A stretch of 64,000 bases of DNA from Ascarosepion bandense (taxonomy: Eukaryota > Mollusca > Cephalopoda > Sepiida > Sepiidae): NCBI GenBank assembly GCA_037127315.1, contig JBBBDQ010001122.1, forward strand, positions 6,569,501-6,633,500, written 5' to 3'. The position numbers and the translations under genes were made by a program. Positions 45,086-57,006 of the stretch are shown piece after piece (position 1 is the first letter of the stretch; each line of letters begins with the position of its first letter). The notes under the pieces were generated by a model. It had not been told where the DNA came from, did not search any database, and saw only the letters and a program-made list of their open reading frames with translations.

Positions 45086-45497
45086 GACTTTTATCAATAT
45101 AGACAGAAAATGAATGAATGAATGAATGAATGAAAGAAAGAAAGAAAGAAAGATGAAAATTAACAGAAATTAACAGAGTCTGTCGCATTGGGTGAACGTG
45201 AGAGCGTTCACAGCTCACAACAGCCGCGAAAAATGCTTCAAAAGAGTTAAAAGTGAGGAAGAGAAAACAAAGTTAAGGAGACGGAAGCTGAGTAGGGTTC
45301 CACCTTGGTGGCAGTTGATGAAAGGGTTGCGGCTAGGACGCTAAATACGTTTTCACTGTGTGTGTGTGTGTGTGTGTGTCTTTGTGCGTGTGTGCGTGTG
45401 TGTGTTAAACAAGTTAGGGATAGTAAGCTATAAGCGCGTAAATACGAACGCACACAACATTTTTCTCACTCTTTCTCTCTCGCTTTCTCTCTCTCTC

Positions 45498-45499
<2 letters not shown>

Positions 45500-45574
<75 letters not shown>
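45500..45574. repeat. (TA)n-(TG)n compound microsatellite
   Basis: TA to about 45530, then TG, preceded by a TCTC-rich stretch and an earlier TG run at 45357-45405. Confidence 0.95.
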
Positions 45575-45576
<2 letters not shown>

Positions 45577-45777
45577 ATTTTTACTGTTATTAGCGTGTTC
45601 ACCTCGTAAGCCATCAATAACGTGTTCGTCCTTTGCTATGGACAATATAAATCCTGACACTGTACCATTTCCTATGTCGTTCAGGTTTTAGGAATTAAAA
45701 AGAAAAGAAAAGAACAAAAAAAAAAAAATAGAAGATAAAAATCTAACCTGCGACCCCTACCAGCATAGGGTTTAAAG

Positions 45778-45915
45778 TCCTGCCGAATGACACACATTTT
45801 CGTAACAAAATTTATCGTAAATAATCAGGCGGGTAGAAATAAATAAACTGTTTGATTAAAAACAGAATATCTACTCAAATACGAGTATCGATTAAAAATA
45901 ATGTTCAAACAAATA
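45778..45915. repeat. Dispersed repeat, copy 2 of the 15.13-kb element
   Basis: Matches 15134-15295 from CCTGCCGAATGACAC to ATGTTCAAACAAAT. A third, partial copy is at 56905-57008 with the same ATGTTCAAAC end next to (CA)n. Confidence 0.55.
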
Positions 45916-46089
45916 AATTAAATATTAAATGATAATTCCTCTTTTCATCATGAAAATAACTCAAAATTAAGAAATTAATTTTGCCTTTTCTGAAATTAAT
46001 CCAATTTGTGTTGAAAATATCAAATTTGTTTTTGGTCTATCCATGCGTTTTCCGTATAGACAATATATGTTATTAAATTAATATATATA

Positions 46090-46290
46090 TATATATTGAT
46101 GCATGTTTCATTAAAATCATATAGACAAGTTTTGTCGATTTATTTTAAGTAATTTTTTTCTCAAATCGTCTGATAAGCTTAATAGCATTATCGTTCAAAG
46201 AATACAGAAAATCACAATATTGATACGTTTTTTATTTAATCCTTTCTGAGCTTTCGGCTTACATTAACCATTATCAAAGATAACCATTGT
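46090..46290 (-). mobile_element. Penelope-like terminal module, decayed
   Basis: The minus strand has TTTGATAATGGTTAATGTAA-GCCGAAAGC, the same layout as 49225-49262 (TTGATAATGGCT...AGCCGAAAGC). The downstream parts (GATTTTAATGAAACATGCAT) also correspond loosely. Stem II pairs but core bases differ from an active hammerhead. Confidence 0.4.
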
Positions 46291-48195
46291 ATTGAGTGTA
46301 TTCTTGGACGAACGATAGTAGTAGTCGTATATTTTGTTTGTATGGAAGATTTTCAAAGCAACGGCGAACACGTGCGTGCGTATTATATATATATATATAT
46401 ATAAAGTGTGGCCACTGAAAGACTGAATGATATAGAGCACTACTGAGCATCTTGGGTAGTAATTTTTGAACCATTTGAATCTTGTATGGAAAAATATTTA
46501 AATTCAGTTTAACAATCTTCTTAAACGATGTTCTGGCGATGCCTAGTTGAGTAGAGCGATGACGGGTAGAAGCTGATAGATCCTCAAGGACACTTCACTC
46601 TACATCTTCCACCGCTGTGTCAGTGCGCTTTGGCCTCCTTCCGGAAAAATCACTGACTGATCCAGTTCGTTTCTAAATCTAGGACCATATTGCCATCTTC
46701 AGCCTAAATTTGACCTCCTCACAAAGAACACTGAAATTGAATTTGTACACCAGTCATTAAGCCAACTGGAAAATAATAAATTAATGAAACGTCACCCAAA
46801 CCTCATAGATTTTTTTCAAGGGTCGAAAAGACCGTACTCCCCGCAAAGCTATAATAACATTTCAACAATAAAACTCAAAATTCCCTCGAAACAATAAAAA
46901 AAAAACGGTAAATTTTTGATTTGTTCCCCGAAGGCCTTTACCCCTTCAGATCTTTCCAAAACATCCTTATTTCCGTGTAAATGTATATGCTAAACTAAAA
47001 TCGATAATTGTTTATTGACGAAACTTTCCTTTATTTCAAGTTAACGACCAGAAAAATATCGAACTTCTTGTCGCTGTTTATTTCACCCCGTAACCACGCT
47101 TCAAAAATGTTATTCACTGCAGAGTGACTTCACGCGTAGTTTGCCGATTTTTCAGATAATTGCTCAAAGGAAGTAAATAGGCCGAAATAAGTATCCTACG
47201 CCTCAAGTCATTCAGCGGTGAATCAGATATGAGAACGGTGGTAAGGGGTGAGATGTAGTTCGATATTTTGCACATGGAATGAGAATAATATAACCCACAA
47301 CCACTTCTAAAAGCCATGTAGTTATCTCCCTTTAACAGTTTTTTTCATGCTTTAATACGTGCATGGCCATGGCATTACAAAAAAAAATTCCATAGTGGAT
47401 AATTTTCACGTTCTAATGAACGTTAAGCACATCTGTCAACCGTTACATATGAAGCAAAGAAAAATTGACAGTAATTTTTAGCAACACAGTTTTGTTACCA
47501 CAATTTACACCCTTGAAGATGATCACGGAATGAGATTGAAAGTACTTGGGAACATTGAGAAATGGATAATAAAACCAACCCCTAAAGTTACAGCACATTT
47601 CTTACATCTTTCAGTTATAATACACGAAAGATTACGCGTGAGTACGAACGGATTTTATTAAAAATAAGCAGACATAATGTTTGCAATTTATCTAATCTGA
47701 CTTGCCTAAAAGAGAAATTACTGCCCCCCTACACACACACACACGTGCACACACACACGTTTGTGTGTGTTTCGTTAAAACGACTGGCAAGGAAGATTTT
47801 ATTCATTACTGATTAAATTTTTCTGGTTATAAATCAATTACCTATATTGGCCACACTACCGCTTTTTGGAGTAGACGCCGTACATGACACATGCGCAACA
47901 ACAAGGCAATAAAAAACAATCATTAACCCATAATCTATAACAATCCTTAAGAAAAATTTCAATATCAAAGGCATCTCGCTATAAGAGAGGCACTATATAT
48001 ATTAAACAATTTTCTCTTACTATCAACCTTACGCTAAAAGCATTTTTAAAGCTTAAAAAAATATAGACAGACGCTCACGCGATATCAAGTCGAGCGCGTT
48101 ACGTTATAGCTTTTCAAAAACGTTCGTTTTCAAAAGCACAAAAATTACGATAGAATCAAAGCATGAGGAAAAAATAACAACATCGAAAAAATAAC
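46291..48195. other. Unassigned sequence, includes dispersed repeat ends
   Basis: 47347-47385 (ACGTGCATGGCCATGGCATT) and 47622-47730 (GAACGGATTTTATTAAAAAT...) together match 57100-57235, so they are parts of one unclassified repeat with different internal lengths. No coding signal was recognised. Confidence 0.4.
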
Positions 48196-48318
48196 ATGCT
48201 TGAAAATGGCAAGTGAAGTGGCTGAAAACTCTTGGAAAGTTAAAAATTATGGCACATTATTACATTCCTTATCTTCAACAAAAAGGAAAAATGAAGAAAG
48301 ATTGCTACCAAAGTATAC

Positions 48319-48380
<62 letters not shown>

Positions 48381-48497
48381 GTATTCATGTATGCATGCAT
48401 AAAGAAAAGTTTGACACCACAGAACTTATAGATTTCCAAACGCAAGAAAGTACTCTTCTTAAAGAGTCCTTTTCAACCAACACTTTGCCAGAAGTAT

Positions 48498-48803
48498 CAG
48501 TCAGTTTTAGTGCCATACGTGATACACGCTTGGGCGATCATGTATGTCTCGAAAGAGACATGACTGACTGGGCAGAAGATTATCCCGCAGTAGGTTGCCA
48601 TTGCTTTCTGCGGTAGACTGGTTACCGAACAAGGCTATAGAACCCAATCTGTCCTGTTATTTAACCCATAACTGGAAGGAATAGACGGATTAATACCTTT
48701 CCCAACGGTATTTGCGCGTAAGTGAATGCAGTGAATTCAACTGGAGTTCGAACTCGGCTCTCCGATTTCTCGTTCAGAGTCGATATCCACTGCGCCACAA
48801 CAT
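48498..48803 (-). mobile_element. SINE A, full length
   Basis: The tRNA-like head (TGGCGCAGTGGATATCG) through the 3' hairpin are present, with a 4-base insertion ATGT in the hairpin arm. No clear target-site duplication was found. Confidence 0.7.
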
Positions 48804-48936
48804 TGCTATTAAATATATTAAATTGACATAATAACTGCGAGAAACGAAAAATATAAGGAGGAAGAGAAAAAAGGAACATTATACATTATATTTTTCTTTG
48901 CTCGCTGTGTGAATTGTTATTCTGTCAACATTTTCA

Positions 48937-48979
<43 letters not shown>

Positions 48980-49024
48980 AGCCCGTAACAGAATCCTTCT
49001 ACATCTGACAAACATATGTTTGAT

Positions 49025-49097
<73 letters not shown>

Positions 49098-49119
49098 ATG
49101 CAGGTTTCATAAAAAAATG

Positions 49120-49300
49120 ACAGACAAGGTATTATTATTAAACTTTTTATATATTTTTTTCATGTGTTCCTATAATTTTTCTTTTCAGAACTTAAATGAT
49201 ATAAGAATTTTTATTAGGTTTTGTACTTTCGAGCGCTTTCGGCTATATTTTTAGCCATTATCAAGAATTAATTTAGTTTTACTTTTAAATAAACATGTTT
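49120..49300 (-). mobile_element. Penelope-like terminal module with hammerhead-like hairpin
   Basis: On the minus strand TTGATAA-TGGCT-loop-AGCC-GAAA-GCG occupies 49225-49262. Relative to CTGATGA two core positions are changed. It lies just downstream of the Penelope-like RT at 49.6-50.45 kb in the same orientation, as expected for that element's 3' repeat. Confidence 0.5.
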
Positions 49301-50454
49301 ACTTTTAAATAAACATGTGTAAAATTTATGTATATAGAGTCATGTGTATGTTAAGTTCCGAACACGGTGAGCACATTGTTACCGTGTTCATAATTGATGT
49401 TATTGTGTGTAGGATTTTTCTTTTTTATTAATAATGTCTCCATTATTTTTAATCTTCTTTGGCATATGGATAATGCTATTATGTATGTCTTATCAACGAG
49501 TGTATCACGGATAGTAGATCTCGATGTATGTTTAAATGAGATCGGATGAAACTGTTGTGGAAAAGGTGTAAGGTCAATATTCTCGTCAATTTTGTGGTGG
49601 TGTAGCTAATTTAATTGTTTACGGATTTGGATACCTGAAGAACACAGGTCTTCAAATGACATAAATTCGTAAACGACACTGGTTCTTTACAGTTTAGATT
49701 TTGCAGGGGAATTATTATTATTGACGATAAGATTGGCAATTTTGAATTTTTTATAATAGATATGTTAATTAAGTAAATAATTTGGAAAGCCGTTGTTGAC
49801 AAGCGTTTGTTTCAAATTGTGGAGTTCTTTGAAGAAAAGCGGTTCGGAAGATGGATTCTCGTACGCTTTCGCGAGGAAGTGTTTAATAACACCAATTTTG
49901 TATCGAAGAGGTCATTGACTAATAAAATTAAGGTGGTAAGAATTTTTGCTCATGAGTTTTTTATATACTGAAATAGTGAAAGTATTATTACTAGAATCTA
50001 CAAGGACACCAAGAAATAGGAGTTTGTTTTTTGCTTAAGCTCATATGTGAAGTTAAACAGAATTTTTTTCAAAAGTAGTTTTAAGATTATCAATTTCGTT
50101 TTTGTTGTCAGTTAAAAGAAGAATATCATTAACGTATCGAACACATATTTTTGGTTTAGTACCTTTTTTTAACATGGAATATAAAATTTTGAGAAGTACG
50201 GACCAAGAGGGTTTCCCATAATTAAACCATTAGTTTGCGTGTAAATATTGTCATGATGGTCGTAAAAAGGTACGTTAGTGGTACAGGCAAGTAAGAGTTT
50301 TTAAGGATGTTGGAATTCATAGATGAGGGTGGGATTGAATTATATATATATACAGAGTTAACTATTATGTCAATAGTTTCAGCAACAGGTACATTAGTAA
50401 ATTGATTTTCGACATCAAGCGATGTGAAGGTGCCATTGTTTGGTGTAGTAAATT

Positions 50455-50455
<1 letters not shown>
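49301..50455 (-). mobile_element. Penelope-like retroelement RT relic
   Basis: Minus-strand frames show SLDVENQFTNVPVAETIDII (RT motif A region), VPFYDHH-like remnants, a broken GNPLGP region, and CVRYVNDILLLTDNKNEIDN (motif C with YVND for YVDD, 50122-50139). These are followed by NLKTTFEKNS. A later part has RRLKIMETLLIKKKNPTHNN, like the end of a Penelope C-terminal domain. The GIY-YIG core was not seen, so it is probably deleted. Stops and frameshifts make it dead. A TATC array cuts it off upstream. Confidence 0.65.
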
Positions 50456-50504
<49 letters not shown>

Positions 50505-50524
50505 CAGTCTGTTCATTATCTATA

Positions 50525-50565
<41 letters not shown>

Positions 50566-50631
50566 CATCTATCATTCAGTCTTCATATCTATCTATCTAT
50601 CTATCTATCTATCTCAGTCTGTTCATTATCA

Positions 50632-50684
<53 letters not shown>

Positions 50685-50695
50685 CAGTCTGTTCT

Positions 50696-50748
<53 letters not shown>

Positions 50749-50764
50749 ATCTATCTCAGTCTAT

Positions 50765-50819
<55 letters not shown>

Positions 50820-50829
50820 CAGTCTGTTC

Positions 50830-50867
<38 letters not shown>

Positions 50868-50884
50868 CAGTCTGTTCAATCTAT

Positions 50885-50931
<47 letters not shown>

Positions 50932-50941
50932 CAGTCTGTTC

Positions 50942-50997
<56 letters not shown>

Positions 50998-51010
50998 ATC
51001 TAGTCTGTTC

Positions 51011-51057
<47 letters not shown>

Positions 51058-51067
51058 CAGTCTGTTC

Positions 51068-51102
<35 letters not shown>

Positions 51103-51110
51103 CAGTCTGT

Positions 51111-51175
<65 letters not shown>

Positions 51176-51189
51176 ATCTCAGTCTGTTC

Positions 51190-51240
<51 letters not shown>

Positions 51241-51250
51241 CATCTGTTCA

Positions 51251-51306
<56 letters not shown>
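50456..51306. repeat. (TATC)n array punctuated by CAGTCTGTTCAT spacers, 850 bp
   Basis: About 15 spacers, mostly TCAGTCTGTTCATTATC or TCAGTCTGTTCTTATC, divide TATC blocks of 25-60 bases. The 302- and 318-residue frames are translations of the repeat. Confidence 0.95.
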
Positions 51307-51409
51307 CCGTAAACACAACCTACAACTCATAAAGATAATAATAAAACTTACATTCTAATTTAACAGCCAATACTTTCTGTGCTTACGTTTATTTATTTAT
51401 TTGTTTGCT

Positions 51410-51580
51410 CATTTGCTCTACTTGCGCATTGAGCGCCTTTTTGTTTTAGGTTACTCGTCTCGGGTTTTCGTCTTTGGGCTGTGTACTTTGACTGATGTTC
51501 AAGTGCTTAGCTCGTTCTTTTTTTATCACCATTTTTCCTTCCGCGTATGTACTCGGAGGGTTTTTTGAAACGAGTATAAC
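51410..51580 (-). repeat. Dispersed repeat, copy 3 of the 6.6/8.1-kb family
   Basis: Reverse orientation; GCGCTCAATGCGCAAGTAGAGC and the CCTCCGAGTACATACG end match the other copies. Confidence 0.4.
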
Positions 51581-51584
51581 GATA

Positions 51585-51622
<38 letters not shown>

Positions 51623-51721
51623 TGTGGAAGATTAGTCAGTTATGTTCATATGGTTTCAACCTTTCGGTACTTTCTTATATTCTTTAGTTGGTAAAAGAAA
51701 GATCTGAAATAATGGGTTTGT

Positions 51722-52018
51722 AAGTGCAGTGGAAATCGGCTCGGAACGAGAAATCGGGGAGCCGAGTTCGAATTCCAGCGGAATTCATTGCATTCACTTA
51801 CGTACAAATACCCTTGGGAAGGGTATTAATCCGTCTCTTCCTTCCAGTTATGGGTTAAATAACAGGACAGATTGGGTTCTATAGCCTTGGTCCGCAACCA
51901 GTCTACCGCAGAAAGTAATGGCAACCTACTGCGGGATAATCTTCTGTCCAGTCAGTCATGTCTCTTTCGAGACATGATCGCCCAAGCGTGTATCACGTAT
52001 GTCACTTAACTGACTGAT
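51722..52018 (+). mobile_element. SINE A, nearly full length
   Basis: Head TGCAGTGGAAATCGGCTCGG, B box GAGTTCGAATTCC, complete body and hairpin. Confidence 0.7.
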
Positions 52019-52285
52019 AAACACGGATAAAATTGTGTACAATACTATTTCGTTAGTTTTTTTGACTAACTCCTACCCCTATTTTCACTTCCTGTTTTCA
52101 ACTTCCTGTTGTACGTTTAATATAAACCGTTAGCGAATCAGTTAATGTTTAACGCCTGAACCATGTTAGCGTAGTCAGCAGATCTTCCTAATTTTAATAT
52201 TGAAACGCTTTGAATATTAAATCTTTATCTTTTATTTAAAAATGTATTGAACGCTTTTCAATATTACAGTTTACTGGTAAATTTG

Positions 52286-52592
52286 TCAGTCAGTTAAGTG
52301 TCATACGTGATACACGTTTTGCGCGATCATGTCTCGAAAGAGACATGGCTGACTGGGCGGAAGATTATCCAGTAGTAGGATGCCATTATTTTCTGCGGTA
52401 GACTGGTTACCAGAAAAAAAGCTACAGAACCAATCTGTTCTGTTATTTAACCCATAACTGGAGGGAAGAGACGGATAAATACCTTTTCTAAGTGTATTTG
52501 TGCGTAAGTGAATGCAATGAATTCAACTGGAATTCGAACTCGGCTCCTCGATTTGTAGTTCCGAGCCGATATCCATTACACCACGACGCACA
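52286..52592 (-). mobile_element. SINE A, full length
   Basis: Head TGGTGTAATGGATATCGG on the minus strand through the 3' hairpin. It lies about 270 bp from the previous copy in opposite orientation, so the pair can fold. Confidence 0.7.
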
Positions 52593-52771
52593 TCCTAAGA
52601 AACTTGTCAGAAGTGGGGTATAATATGAGATATCGAAAGATAGACTGAAAGACATTTAAAAAACAAAGAAAGAGAATAAATAGTAGTGGTAGAAAGATCA
52701 AGGAAAACCGATTAAATCATGAATAGGAAAGGGGAAGGGAAACTGATCAAATAAATATAACACTGGATAAT

Positions 52772-52816
<45 letters not shown>

Positions 52817-52892
52817 GGAGAGATTAATATATATACAGGGACGCGAATAAGTATGGAATACATGTTATTTTCTGTTATAACTCTAGTTTGTG

Positions 52893-53207
52893 ATAAAATG
52901 TAACTGCAACTTCTACTCCAACAGCTTCTTTTCTCGCATTTCCCGCCTGCCTGTGGAATTCCCTTCCACATGCTCGCTTCCCCGACAGCTACAATCTCCA
53001 GGAGTTTAAATGTAAGGTCAATAGACACACTAACTCGCATCCATTTTCTCAAACACTCTTCCCACCTACCGAACCCTCATCCTCGGTATCCCTACCCGTC
53101 TATCACCTTCCTTCTGACATTTCTTATATCTAACCACTCTTTCTCATCACCTTCCCCTATGTAACCAGTGGCAGTGTAATGCCTTGTTTGGGGTGAAATG
53201 ATTAAAA
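52893..53207 (+). mobile_element. LINE A 3' end nested in the Tc1-like left terminal repeat
   Basis: It begins ATAAAATGTAACTGC (the PIKCK codons of the reference copy), continues through the FYSNSFF region and ends GGGGTGAAATGATTAAAAAA. The terminal repeat resumes immediately with ATGTTCTCCATTTTGCC. The uninterrupted right repeat shows the empty-site sequence AACTAGAGTT beside CATGTTCGCC. Confidence 0.75.
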
Positions 53208-53386
53208 AAATGTTCTCCATTTTGCCTGATATTTGGTAAGTAATATCTCGTAAAGTTGTTTTAGTTGTATATGGAAGGAAAATTAAAAACTCATGGTTGA
53301 ATCCATTTTTTTCATCAAAGTTCAAAATTACCCTTTGCAAAAGTATTGGATACATCAATTTAATATTTTGTTTCGTAGCCTCTGTT

Positions 53387-54371
53387 TTATTTCACTGCTT
53401 CCAGTCGCTTTCTGTAGTTGGCCACAAGTTTTCCACACTGATCCACCATTACTTTACCCCATTCTTCCTTGCATAATTCCTCTAATTGCCTGACATTTTG
53501 TGGATTCCGCTGATAAATTTTAAACTTCAAAGTATTCCACAAATTCTTAATTGGAGTCAAGTCAGGAGACTGACTTGGTGAATTGAGAGTACTAATACCA
53601 ATATTTTCAATTCGTTTGTAAGTTTTGCTGTATGTTTGGGATCATTGTCGTGTTGAAGCACGAAATTCTGGCCATGTCCTAAAGAAGTTGCAGATTTCTG
53701 AAGGTTCTTTTCTAGAATCTCCCTATACATGCTACCATTCATTCTACCATTGATAACTTGTAACTCACCAGTGCCCTTGGATAAAAAGCATCCCCATATC
53801 ATAATGGAACCACCCAAAAACTTAACTGTAGATGGTATTGTGCTTGTTGAAGGCTGTGCCATTTTTTCGCCAAACATTTATTGCTCTGTTCCTTACGAAT
53901 AGTTTAACTTTCGTTTCATCCAACCAGATTTCCAAAAACTGCATACCTTTCTTTTCATAAGTTTCGACAAACTTTAATCGGTCTTTGACATGTTTGGTTT
54001 TCAGTAAAGGCACTTTTCTTGGTGATCTTAAATGAAAGCCTGTACGATATAGAGCTCTGCTAATGGTATCCTTACTTACATTAATTCCAGCACCCTTAAG
54101 ATCAGTTTTAATTTCAGAACGAGTAATGAAGGGGCTTTTTGCATATTTCTGCTGATCCACCTTGAAGTCCTCTCATTTATTTTTCTCGGTCTTCCATTTC
54201 TTGGAAGTTTGCTGTACCGTTGCCATGCTTCTTATACTTTCTGATGATATTTCCTACTGTACTTAGTGCTAGATTCATTTCTTTGCTAATTCTTTGGTGA
54301 CCTTGTCCTCCTTTGTGACGTTCAATGATTCTATCTCGCATATCTCTGGATAATTCATTAGTTTTTGCCAT
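53387..54371 (-). pseudogene. Tc1-like transposase, frameshifted
   Basis: A DNA-cutting transposase that would have moved the surrounding element. The start MAKTNELSRDM is at 54371. Domains in order: helix-turn-helix (ISKEMNLALSTVGNIIRKYK), second DNA-binding part (ISRALYRTGFHLRSPRKVPL), then the catalytic core with first aspartate in [29 protein letters not shown], and second aspartate in [10 protein letters not shown]. In [11 protein letters not shown] (about 53539-53571) the usual glutamate of PIENLW is lysine (codon AAG at 53546-53548). It ends at a stop at 53387-53389. At least three frameshifts (near 54170, 53840 and 53580) split it. Total length (about 328 codons) is normal for the family. 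Confidence 0.8.
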
Positions 54372-54756
54372 TTCTAATCCTTGAATTGAAGAATGCACAT
54401 CAAAGAGTCAGATGATTAGCAGCACTATCTTGTAAGCAATTGTGTGCTTCTCTGATTGGTGAGACATAACATTCCAATACTATCGAAAATTTGAATATTT
54501 AAAGTCTTTTAAAACACAAAGTTTCGATTGGAAATTTGAAAAAAGTGTCATGTATCCTATACTTTTGCATAGGGTAATTTTGAACTTTGATAAAAAATAA
54601 AAAAAATGAATTCAACCATAAGTTTTTAATTTTCCTTCCACATACAACTAAAACAACTTTACGAGTTATTACTTACCAAATATCAGGCAAAATGGCGAAC
54701 ATGAACTAGAGTTATAACAGAAAATATCATGTATCCAGTACTTATGCGTGTCACTG

Positions 54757-55384
54757 TTTATATACATGTATATAAAAAACAATTATTGTAACTATATTTA
54801 TAATATAATACTAATAGTGGTTATATTTTAATTTGTATTAAAAATTGTGATTTACAATTTATTTTTTTACCGTAAATATATCCCTTTATATTTAAAACTA
54901 AATTTTAATGTTAAATTTCCATGTCATGTTTTTCTAAGAAAGTAGATGGGTTTGCAATAGACGCTGATGTCGATCTGTGACATTAACTTTAGCTTCTCTG
55001 TATACTGTTCATTCTCTTTCTCTTTCCCTTTCTCTTTTTTTCTTTTCTTTCCATTTATCAATTGTCTATATTCTTCTTTCTCTCTTTGGTGTTTTTTGAA
55101 TGAGCGAGGAATTGTTTTTGTAGATTACCGTTACAAACGTCTATTCTCGATATAGACACGTGAGCGTCTCTGTGTAATTATTTTCTGGAATATTTTGAAG
55201 ATTAACTGTTGTATCATTTGCGTCTGACGAGCAGCAAGGTCAGCGGCGAAATACGTATTACCCATGAAATTGTAGAATATCTAAATTATATTACAGTTAA
55301 ATTAAATAAATCAATTTAACATTGAGTTCTTTTGAGTTCGTCTCTATCGGAATTTACCTGACTAATATACCAAGTATTCTACGT

Positions 55385-55432
<48 letters not shown>

Positions 55433-57000
55433 TTGGTTGAGAATATGAGGACGTTAATGATGTATGTATCAAGAGATGGAGTAGAGGGTTAGCAGGAAGA
55501 ATGAAACAAGAAACAGAAAATTGAAAAAGACAAAGAAAAAATGAAATAAAAAAAAGAAAGCAGATACTACAGGATGAATGAATGGTGGTTGGTTATGGAG
55601 GTGGTGGCAGCAGCAGTACGTCTTAAACGAACGAAGCTGATGAATTAGCATCAGGCATCAATTCAAACCGTATGCTTTCTTCACTGCTCTCATTTCATTC
55701 CACCTTGCTCTCCTCTCGTCTCCTTACTCTTCGTTCCGGCTCATTCTTCCCCTGGTCATATTCTTGCTCCACCTACTCGAAACGGACTGTCTGTGACACC
55801 CTACTTTGCCGGCGAACGAGCAGCCAACATTGTTTTTTCATTTTTGGGTCTAACCCCCCACTTTTATTTTTAAGATAGAGAGGCGGTAGGAGTGTAGAAA
55901 GTGTTAGGCTGTTTGAGTTTCATCTTCTGTGAGCCCCCATTACGAGAGGCGGATTTCTCGTTTGCTCAATCAAAGGCTTTAAACGGCAATAACTTTAATT
56001 GGGATAATTTGCTGGTCACCTCCTTCCGGCCCAAACAGAGCATCCGGGATCTACATTAGTTGTCGGTGACCAGTAATGGCTGGTCAGCTGTTAAGTTCAC
56101 ATGGTAAATCGGATCACGACTTTCTAACTCACTGACAAAGATCCTCATATTCTGGCAATTTTCCCAACCTTATTACAATTGAGGTTTCTTGCGAACACGA
56201 AGCTTATTTTCAGCGGAGTGGGGAGGGGGGCTTAAGAAATAAATATTGTCCTTGTGGTTTTGCTTTATGTGATGCAGTCCCGTCAGTATTCATGAATTTA
56301 TACAGGTTTATATCCTCGTCCTTTATTTTTTTGTTTCTTTGCTCGAATCTTTCACGTCACATCGAATCTTTTTTTTTGTTTACGTTTTACAAATCTGAAG
56401 TTTGATTAATCAGCATATTTCCTTTTGAAATTGGTTTCAATTATCAAATGTGGGTTAATAGAAGAGATGTATTTGATTTCATGCTTTTCCCTTAAACCAT
56501 TTAGCGTTTGCTATTTAGAATAAAAGAGAGAAAAGAAGGTCTTCTATTTCGTTAAACATAAAGTTTATTTCATAAATTGTTAATTATTATTACTAGAATT
56601 ATAAAAAAAAATGAACATTAATGAAAATCAGTTATATAACACGAACAGAAATACTGTAAGTTCATACACACACACAAACACACACATACACACACACACA
56701 CAGTGTGCGAAGGGTAAATTGTCGCAATATTATATATTTTATTTATATGTTTAAACATCATTTTTAATGGATAATCGTATCTGAATAATTCATCTTTTTT
56801 TTTTTATAATTAAATAGTATATTTATTAATGTCTACTGGTCTAAATAATTGAGAAATCTTCTTAGAAAAATATGCATATTTTCCTAATGAGATTTTTTAA
56901 TTATTAAGGCCAGTAGATGTAAATAAATATACTGTTTAATTATAAAAAGAAATAAAAAGAACAAACTGTGAATCCACTCAAATACGAGAATCCATTAAAT
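54757..57000. other. Mostly unassigned sequence
   Basis: Contains a TA/GA microsatellite at 55386-55432, a hammerhead-like core at 55224-55259 (separate entry) and a CA-rich stretch near 56665-56700. Near 56800-56940 ATTTATT(A/T)...CTACTGG(T/C)C and its reverse complement form a loose hairpin. No coding motif was recognised. Confidence 0.4.
55222..55262 (+). ncRNA. Hammerhead-like core
   Basis: CTGACGA (55224-55230) is followed directly by stem II GCAGC-AAGGTCA-GCGGC (one mismatch in five pairs), then GAAA (55248-55251). A possible minimal stem III A-T/A-T around ACGT comes next, with a UU triplet. Stem I is only weakly supported (GT/AC plus few pairs), so the call rests on the core. Confidence 0.4.
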
Positions 57001-57006
57001 AATGTT

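Larger units (their letters stand above)
52836..54756 (-). mobile_element. Tc1-like transposon with about 200-bp terminal repeats
   Basis: The ends read CAGGGACGCGAATAAG and, inverted, CAGTGACACGCATAAG, next to TA. Terminal repeats of about 200 bp each contain two similar direct repeats: AAGTATGGAATACATG outside and AAAGTATTGGATACATC inside, the IR/DR layout known from Sleeping-Beauty-type elements. The left repeat is interrupted by a LINE A tail (52893-53207). The internal transposase is broken. Confidence 0.75.

Noticed and set aside
43392..45121. Several 80-160 residue FLSFFLSF frames resembling membrane proteins
   Set aside because: They come from the CTTT array and shift frame with each spacer; no gene.
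48200..48616. 138-residue frame with an ATG in good context (AAAATGGC)
   Set aside because: After about 40 residues it runs through a TA microsatellite and antisense SINE A; the first part has no recognisable domain or nearby donor.
50402..51358. 302- and 318-residue open frames rich in S, I, Y, L
   Set aside because: They are translations of the TATC array; the frame is open only because the repeat lacks stop codons.
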